63,390 nt of DNA, from the NCBI GenBank assembly GCA_009919175.1, contig RGCL01000009.1, forward strand, positions 1-63,390. The letters run 5' to 3'. Under the pieces are notes generated by a model. That model worked only from the letters and a program-made list of their open reading frames with translations. It was not told the DNA's origin and did not search any database. Shown here piece by piece: positions 59,281 through 63,390 of this stretch. This DNA comes from Betaproteobacteria bacterium (GTDB taxonomy: Bacteria > Pseudomonadota > Gammaproteobacteria > Burkholderiales > Burkholderiaceae_C). Both the position numbers and the translations under genes were made by a program. The stretch's first letter is position 1; the number at the start of each line of letters is the position of its first letter.

Positions 59281-59609
59281 TCAGGGTTGGGAAGGTCCAT
59301 CGGACAAATTCACCCAAATTCGTCCGCCCTCAGGCTTCACAGGCCAAATCCGGATGGGCTCGGTGGCCGGTGCGCACGTCGCTTGGCCTGTTCGCAAGTC
59401 AAAGCGCCCCTGATGGAAAGGGCACTCCACCTCATGCCCCTCAACAAAGCCCTCACACAGGCGCGCATCCCCGTGCGAGCAGGTGTTGTCCACGGCGAAA
59501 AAGCGCCATCGACTTGAAAGACCGCGATGTCGTGGCCAGCCACCTGAACAGCTAGGCCAGCTCCATCGAAAACATCGTCTTGCGCGGCCACGTCGTGCCA
59601 TTGGGTCAT
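59281..59609 (-). pseudogene. Rieske ferredoxin component, frameshifted in a poly-T tract
   Basis: Gene with a perfect AGGAGGT Shine-Dalgarno (59613-59619) and ATG 59609 giving the ferredoxin N terminus (MTQWHDVAAQDDVF). After about 36 codons the correct continuation (FFAVDNTCSHGD, then VECPFHQGRFD) lies in another frame. Five T residues on the minus strand (59502-59498) should be six; the total is 329 bases, one short of 330. The C-x-H and CxxH Rieske ligands exist downstream. It is either a sequencing error, a real pseudogene or a slippage site. Follows the beta subunit by 11 bases. Confidence 0.8.
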
Positions 59610-59620
59610 GTGACCTCCTG

Positions 59621-60100
59621 TCAAATGGGGTAAATCAGGGAGTTGGGCACCATCTCTGAATCGAAGATGCACCAGCGCCTGCGAAATTTGAAACCGTCGG
59701 GGGTGGAGATCACCTGGTCCAGATAGCGCCCCACATTGAAGACCGTAGATTCACCGTCGTATTTGGTGCGAAAGACGGCGTAATTGGCCTCGCAATGGAT
59801 CAGGCCACCCTGAACCTCCCGCACCAACGGGGCTGAGACCACATGCCGCTGATAGTAAGGGTCATGGAACAAAGTGTGACTGATGCCGTAGGCCCTATCC
59901 TTAAGCATGCCTTTGCTGGTCAGTGACAAGGTGGCCAGGGGCAAACCCCGTTCGAAATTCTCACGCGGCTGAATCTTGTAATCGGCATCGTCGGTGAAAC
60001 AGGCCACCCAGTCGTCCCACCGTGCTGCATCGACATGGTCCGCATAGTCAAGATAGAGGCGCTGCAGGGATTGCCAGGCTTTGAAATCCAGTTCAATCAT
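59621..60100 (-). CDS. Aromatic-ring-hydroxylating dioxygenase, beta subunit
   Basis: Small subunit of a ring-hydroxylating oxygenase, 159 residues, with the LYLDYADHVDAARWDDWVACF start and the FHDPYY, VFNVGRYLDQV and WCIFDSEMVPNSL stretches typical of the SnoaL-like beta fold. It packs against the alpha subunit and does not hold the catalytic iron. Starts four bases after the alpha stop and precedes the ferredoxin. Confidence 0.88.
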   Translation of the reverse strand: MIELDFKAWQSLQRLYLDYADHVDAARWDDWVACFTDDADYKIQPRENFERGLPLATLSLTSKGMLKDRAYGISHTLFHDPYYQRHVVSAPLVREVQGGLIHCEANYAVFRTKYDGESTVFNVGRYLDQVISTPDGFKFRRRWCIFDSEMVPNSLIYPI

Positions 60101-60103
60101 GGC

Positions 60104-61357
60104 TCAGGCCTCCATGACTTGACGCCAGTAGGCATACATGCCCCGGATCAGGGTTTCAGTGACCATGTGGTCTGTGTCCTCGACACTTCGCCCGCCCAGC
60201 TCAACCAGGGTGCGATGGTCGGGGCGGGTTTCAAACGACTGCTGGGAAAACTCGATGACCTCCCCATCATCGGCAGAGACAAAGCCAGCAGGTCCGAACA
60301 AGTTGGCCTGATTCAGACGGCGAGCATGCATCTCTGGCGTGTCATCCTCAAAACCAAAATGCGTCCAGACGAAGTTGAAATGTCCATGGCCATCGGGCTG
60401 GATATGACGCGTGGAGACGCTGTTGACCTGCTGCTGAAAGATGACGCTGGGAAACACAGTGGTCATGACAGCTGTTGGCCCACCCCACCAGGCTTCCGGA
60501 ACGATGTCCAGGAAACTCGGGTCGTTGAGTTGCATGCTGGATTTGAAGCTGCTCACCTGGGTAACCTGCGCGGTATCGCCTTGAGCCTGGCCAGCATTGC
60601 CACGTGTAGAGATCATGGCTGCATGGCGGTGATGTGCATCCATTTTCAATTCAGACTGGTTATCTGCGCGCCACAGCCCAAAGGTCACGAACCAGGTGTG
60701 CAACAAACCAGGGTGATAGGGATCTTTGATGTTTTCCTGCATGAGCTTCCAGTTGCCTGGGATGCGCTGGCGGTTGTAGCCGAGGATCTTGAGCTGACGG
60801 CCATTGAAGAGGCGGTCGAAGTAATGCAGGATGCTGGGGCCTAAAAAGTCCTCCAACGACTCGACCTCGTGATCAAAGCTGGCAAACACCACGCCGCCCC
60901 GCGAGGCGACCTTGAGTTGCGTGAGCCCGTGGTCTTTGGGGTTGAAGTCTGAAGGCATGCCGCCATTGACCTTGCCACCTTGCCGCACACCACGGCGAAA
61001 GGGGACGCCTTGCAATTCACCAGACAGGGTGTATGACCACTGGTGATAGGGACACACAAATTCTTTGGTGTTGCCGTGACGCTCACGACAGAACCGCATG
61101 CCGCGATGGGCACAAATGTTTTCGAACACCCGGATGCCGCCGTCCTCGGTTCTTGCCATGATGACCGAACGCTCGCCCACCATGGTTCGTTTGAAGTCCC
61201 CCGGTTGAGGAATCTCGGCCTCGAGGCCGACATAGCACCAGTGTTTCTCGTAAAAGAATTTTTGCAACTCTTTGCTGTGCAGCGCAGCATCGGTGTAGAC
61301 ACCAAAAGGAATGCGGCTGGTATCGGCCAAAGGCCATGGGATGGCGGAGTGTGTCAT
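60104..61357 (-). CDS. Aromatic-ring-hydroxylating dioxygenase, alpha subunit
   Basis: Rieske non-heme iron oxygenase of 417 residues. The Rieske ligands are Cys82, His84, Cys102 and His105. The mononuclear iron site follows with Asp212, His215 and His220 (NIKDPYHPGLLHTW). Overall closest by eye to the salicylate 5-hydroxylase/anthranilate dioxygenase group (NagG/AndAc), but substrate not established. ATG 61357 has a very strong AAAGGAGGT site. No reductase gene is in the window. Confidence 0.9.
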   Translation of the reverse strand: MTHSAIPWPLADTSRIPFGVYTDAALHSKELQKFFYEKHWCYVGLEAEIPQPGDFKRTMVGERSVIMARTEDGGIRVFENICAHRGMRFCRERHGNTKEFVCPYHQWSYTLSGELQGVPFRRGVRQGGKVNGGMPSDFNPKDHGLTQLKVASRGGVVFASFDHEVESLEDFLGPSILHYFDRLFNGRQLKILGYNRQRIPGNWKLMQENIKDPYHPGLLHTWFVTFGLWRADNQSELKMDAHHRHAAMISTRGNAGQAQGDTAQVTQVSSFKSSMQLNDPSFLDIVPEAWWGGPTAVMTTVFPSVIFQQQVNSVSTRHIQPDGHGHFNFVWTHFGFEDDTPEMHARRLNQANLFGPAGFVSADDGEVIEFSQQSFETRPDHRTLVELGGRSVEDTDHMVTETLIRGMYAYWRQVMEA

Positions 61358-61385
61358 GCGACCTCCTTTTGTGGAAATCCTAACC

Positions 61386-61423
61386 CGAAAAACAAAAAAG
61401 GCCGCTGGGTCAGAGCGGCCTTT
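61386..61423 (-). terminator. Intrinsic terminator after the UDP-glucuronate epimerase gene
   Basis: AAAGGCCGCT (61397-61406) pairs perfectly with AGCGGCCTTT (61414-61423) around GGGTCAG. On the minus strand the stem is followed by a T-rich tract (TTTTTGTTTTTC), making this a strong terminator for the polysaccharide unit, separate from the dioxygenase operon. Confidence 0.88.
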
Positions 61424-61441
61424 GGGATCAGTGGGTTGGGT

Positions 61442-62449
61442 TCAGGTGCGGTAGTCGTCGACAAACCAGCGCGCTAACCGCTCAACGCCCTGCTCAATGG
61501 TGGTGCGGGGGCGGAAATCAAATTGAGTGGCCAAATCACTCACGTCGGCGAAGGTATCGGGCACATCGCCAGGTTGCAGCGGCTTCATCTCCATGATGGC
61601 CTTGACGCCCAAGGCCTTTTCAAGCGCAGCAATGAAGTCCAGCAGCTCTACAGGTTGCTGGTTGCCAATGTTGTAGATGCGCCAGGGTGCCGAGCTGGTG
61701 GCGGGGTCTGGGTGATGTCCTGACCAGTGTGGATTGGCTTGAGCCGGGCGATCAAGCACGCGAAGAATGCCTTCAACAATATCGTCGATATAGGTGAAGT
61801 CGCGACGATGCTTGCCGAAGTTGAAGACCTCAATGGGCTTCTTCTGAAGAATGGACTTGGCGAAATGGATGGGCGCCATGTCGGGGCGCCCCCAAGGGCC
61901 ATAGACCGTGAAAAAACGCAAACCCGTTGTGGGCAACCCATATAAGTGGCTGTAGGTATGCGCCATGAGCTCGTTGCTTTTTTTGCTGGCTGCATACAAG
62001 GACAAGGGGTGATCCACGTTGTGGTGGGTTGAAAACGGCATCTCGGTGTTGGCGCCGTACACGCTTGAGCTGCTGGCATAGACCAAATGCTCCACCCCAT
62101 GGTGGCGACACCCTTCCAGCACATGGGCAAATCCCACGATGTTGCTCTGGATGTAGGCCAAGGGGTTCTCAATGGAATACCTCACCCCTGCCTGGGCAGC
62201 AAGGTGAACCACCCGCTGGGGTTTGTGCTGCGCAAAGAGATTGGCCATGACCTGCTGATCGGACAAGTCACCCCGCACATGTGTGTAGCGGGGGTGATGC
62301 GCAAATTGCTGCAATCTCGCCTCTTTCAGAGCCGGGTCGTAGTAGTCGTTGTGGTTATCCAAGCCAATGACAGAGTCACCGCGCGCCAACAGGCGCTGAG
62401 CAACGTATGAGCCGATGAAGCCGGCCGTTCCGGTGACGAGGATGTTCAT
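61442..62449 (-). CDS. UDP-glucuronate 4-epimerase-like NAD-dependent epimerase
   Basis: Short-chain dehydrogenase/reductase of 335 residues with NAD motif TGTAGFIG (residues 6-13), catalytic SSSSVYG serine region and YAASKKSNE. The N-terminal LDNHNDYYDPALKEARLQQ and the RFFTVYGPWGRPDMA motif are characteristic of UDP-glucuronate epimerases (CapI/WcvA type), which supply UDP-galacturonate for capsule or LPS. Its start overlaps the upstream stop by four bases. Confidence 0.9.
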   Translation of the reverse strand: MNILVTGTAGFIGSYVAQRLLARGDSVIGLDNHNDYYDPALKEARLQQFAHHPRYTHVRGDLSDQQVMANLFAQHKPQRVVHLAAQAGVRYSIENPLAYIQSNIVGFAHVLEGCRHHGVEHLVYASSSSVYGANTEMPFSTHHNVDHPLSLYAASKKSNELMAHTYSHLYGLPTTGLRFFTVYGPWGRPDMAPIHFAKSILQKKPIEVFNFGKHRRDFTYIDDIVEGILRVLDRPAQANPHWSGHHPDPATSSAPWRIYNIGNQQPVELLDFIAALEKALGVKAIMEMKPLQPGDVPDTFADVSDLATQFDFRPRTTIEQGVERLARWFVDDYRT

Positions 62450-63390
62450 GCCGTGGATGCGGCCAAGGCCTTGGCTTCAGCTTCGTTTTCTAAATGGATC
62501 CAGTCAACGATGTCGTCGCTGGGGGCGTACCCAGTGACCAGTTTTTGCATCATCAGTCGAATGACACCCACGTCATTGACGCTCAGGGCCATTTCCAGGG
62601 CTTGGAGCTTTGATTCCAGATCTGCCCAGGGGATGAATTCCTCATGGGCTTTCATGATGCGCGTGTGGGAAGTGGGCCTGGGGTTGTCACCGATGAGCAA
62701 CTCTTCGTAAAGTTTTTCGCCCGGGCGCAAACCTGTGATGGCAATTTCAATGTCGCCATCTGGATTTTCTTCGTCTTTCACTGTCAAACCGGACAGCTCA
62801 ATCATGCGGCGCGCCAAGTCCATGATCTTCACTGATTCACCCATGTCCAGCACAAACACGTCGCCACCCTTGGCCATCGCACCAGCCTGGATGACTAACT
62901 GCGATGCCTCGGGGATGGTCATGAAGTAGCGCGTGATTTCGGGGTGGGTCAGTGTGATGGGACCGCCATCACGGATTTGTTGTCTGAATTTGGGCACCAC
63001 AGAGCCTGAGGAGCCAAGCACATTCCCAAAGCGAACCATGCTGAACTTGGTACCCGGGTTGGTCGATGCAATGGCTTGGAGTGCCAACTCGGCCAAACGC
63101 TTGCTCGCCCCCATGATGTTGGTGGGACGGACCGCCTTGTCGGTGCTGATCAGCACGAAATCAGCTACGCCATTGCGTGCAGCAGCCTGTGCAGTTCGCA
63201 AGGTGCCCAAGACATTATTTTTGATGCCTTCTGCAGGATTGTGTTCCACCAGAGGCACATGCTTATAAGCTGCTGCGTGATAGACCGTATCAGGGTGCCA
63301 GGTTGACATGATCTCTTGCATGCGATCGGTGTCCTGCACCGAGGCCAAGAGCGGAACCAGCGTGACCTCCAAGCCAGAGACTTTTTCTTC
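62446..63390 (-). CDS. WbpM/CapD-like nucleoside-diphosphate-sugar 4,6-dehydratase, partial
   Basis: The 3' part (about 314 residues) of a polysaccharide-biosynthesis dehydratase that continues beyond the window edge. The SDR core shows YKHVPLVEHNP, LISTDKAVRPTNIMGASKR and the C-terminal GLRPGEKLYEELL. The catalytic position reads MGASK rather than YxxxK, the Ser-Met-Lys triad described for long WbpM-type enzymes; the membrane N terminus expected for this class would lie outside. Makes UDP-4-keto-6-deoxy sugars for surface glycans. Confidence 0.88.
   Translation of the reverse strand, partial: EEKVSGLEVTLVPLLASVQDTDRMQEIMSTWHPDTVYHAAAYKHVPLVEHNPAEGIKNNVLGTLRTAQAAARNGVADFVLISTDKAVRPTNIMGASKRLAELALQAIASTNPGTKFSMVRFGNVLGSSGSVVPKFRQQIRDGGPITLTHPEITRYFMTIPEASQLVIQAGAMAKGGDVFVLDMGESVKIMDLARRMIELSGLTVKDEENPDGDIEIAITGLRPGEKLYEELLIGDNPRPTSHTRIMKAHEEFIPWADLESKLQALEMALSVNDVGVIRLMMQKLVTGYAPSDDIVDWIHLENEAEAKALAASTA

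Overview
The window is a contiguous, gene-dense chromosomal segment of a betaproteobacterium, most likely Burkholderiales and probably Comamonadaceae (a Limnohabitans- or Rhodoferax-like lineage). This rests on conserved gene blocks (hemA-prfA-prmC-grxD; rplU-rpmA-obgE-proB with rppH and proS; coaE-zapD; grxC-secB-gpsA; gpmA-ctpA-thiF; DUF3460-scpA-panB-panC), on lineage-typical families (DUF3460, DUF3683, DUF502, DUF971) and on GC content of roughly 60% by eye. The genus is a guess. About 70 protein genes and one tRNA are visible. The longest gap between genes is about 180 bases. I saw no rRNA, CRISPR array, insertion sequence or prophage gene.

Layout. 1-6755 (+): metG, a SulP transporter, DUF3460, scpA, panB, panC. 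6845-9128 (-): rhodanese, grxC, secB, gpsA. 9215-12298 (+): gpmA, ctpA, thiF/moeB-like. 12295-14163: a secreted nuclease (-) and an MFS transporter (+). 14220-16461 (-): folE followed by a BLUF photoreceptor, DUF429 and DUF4287. 16585-20448 (-): chrA, nudB, and an EEP phosphatase/clsB pair like E. coli ybhP/ybhO. 20554-21270 (+): a haloacid dehalogenase. 21334-25683 (-): SSS symporter, FmdB, DUF502, aspS. 25702-30073 (-): DUF971, ubiE, a Tim44-like protein, ubiJ, ubiB. 30085-33981 (-): a giant FAD/Fe-S dehydrogenase. 34073-37960: a small membrane protein (-), then hemA, prfA, prmC, grxD (+). 38025-43342: proS, proB, obgE, rpmA, rplU (-) with rppH (+). 43424-45428 (+): a D-2-hydroxyacid dehydrogenase and ispB. 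45412-47026 (-): truncated hemoglobin and a tartrate/D-malate dehydrogenase. 47158: tRNA-Pro(CGG). 47294-51966 is the most accessory-looking part: an orphan ORF, a SulP/STAS/cNMP transporter split in two, a YkgJ cysteine-cluster protein, a GNAT-like transferase and a SET-domain protein, with visibly lower GC. 52123-56023 (+): short PilB/GspE ATPase, PilC, coaE, zapD (no pilD). 56020-59210 (-): NusG paralog, argJ, AAA ATPase, Nudix. 59281-61357 (-): an aromatic-ring hydroxylase operon whose ferredoxin gene is frameshifted. 61442-63390 (-): the downstream end of a polysaccharide cluster (WbpM/CapD-like, UDP-glucuronate 4-epimerase) running off the right edge.

Most of the window is core housekeeping: tRNA charging, ribosome and release-factor functions, pantothenate/CoA, heme, ubiquinone and polyprenyl synthesis. 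The points most worth checking are the split STAS domain at 48460-48463, the poly-T frameshift in the Rieske ferredoxin at 59498-59502, the folE-BLUF operon, the YkgJ/GNAT/SET locus, and the reduced pilB-pilC locus without a prepilin peptidase.
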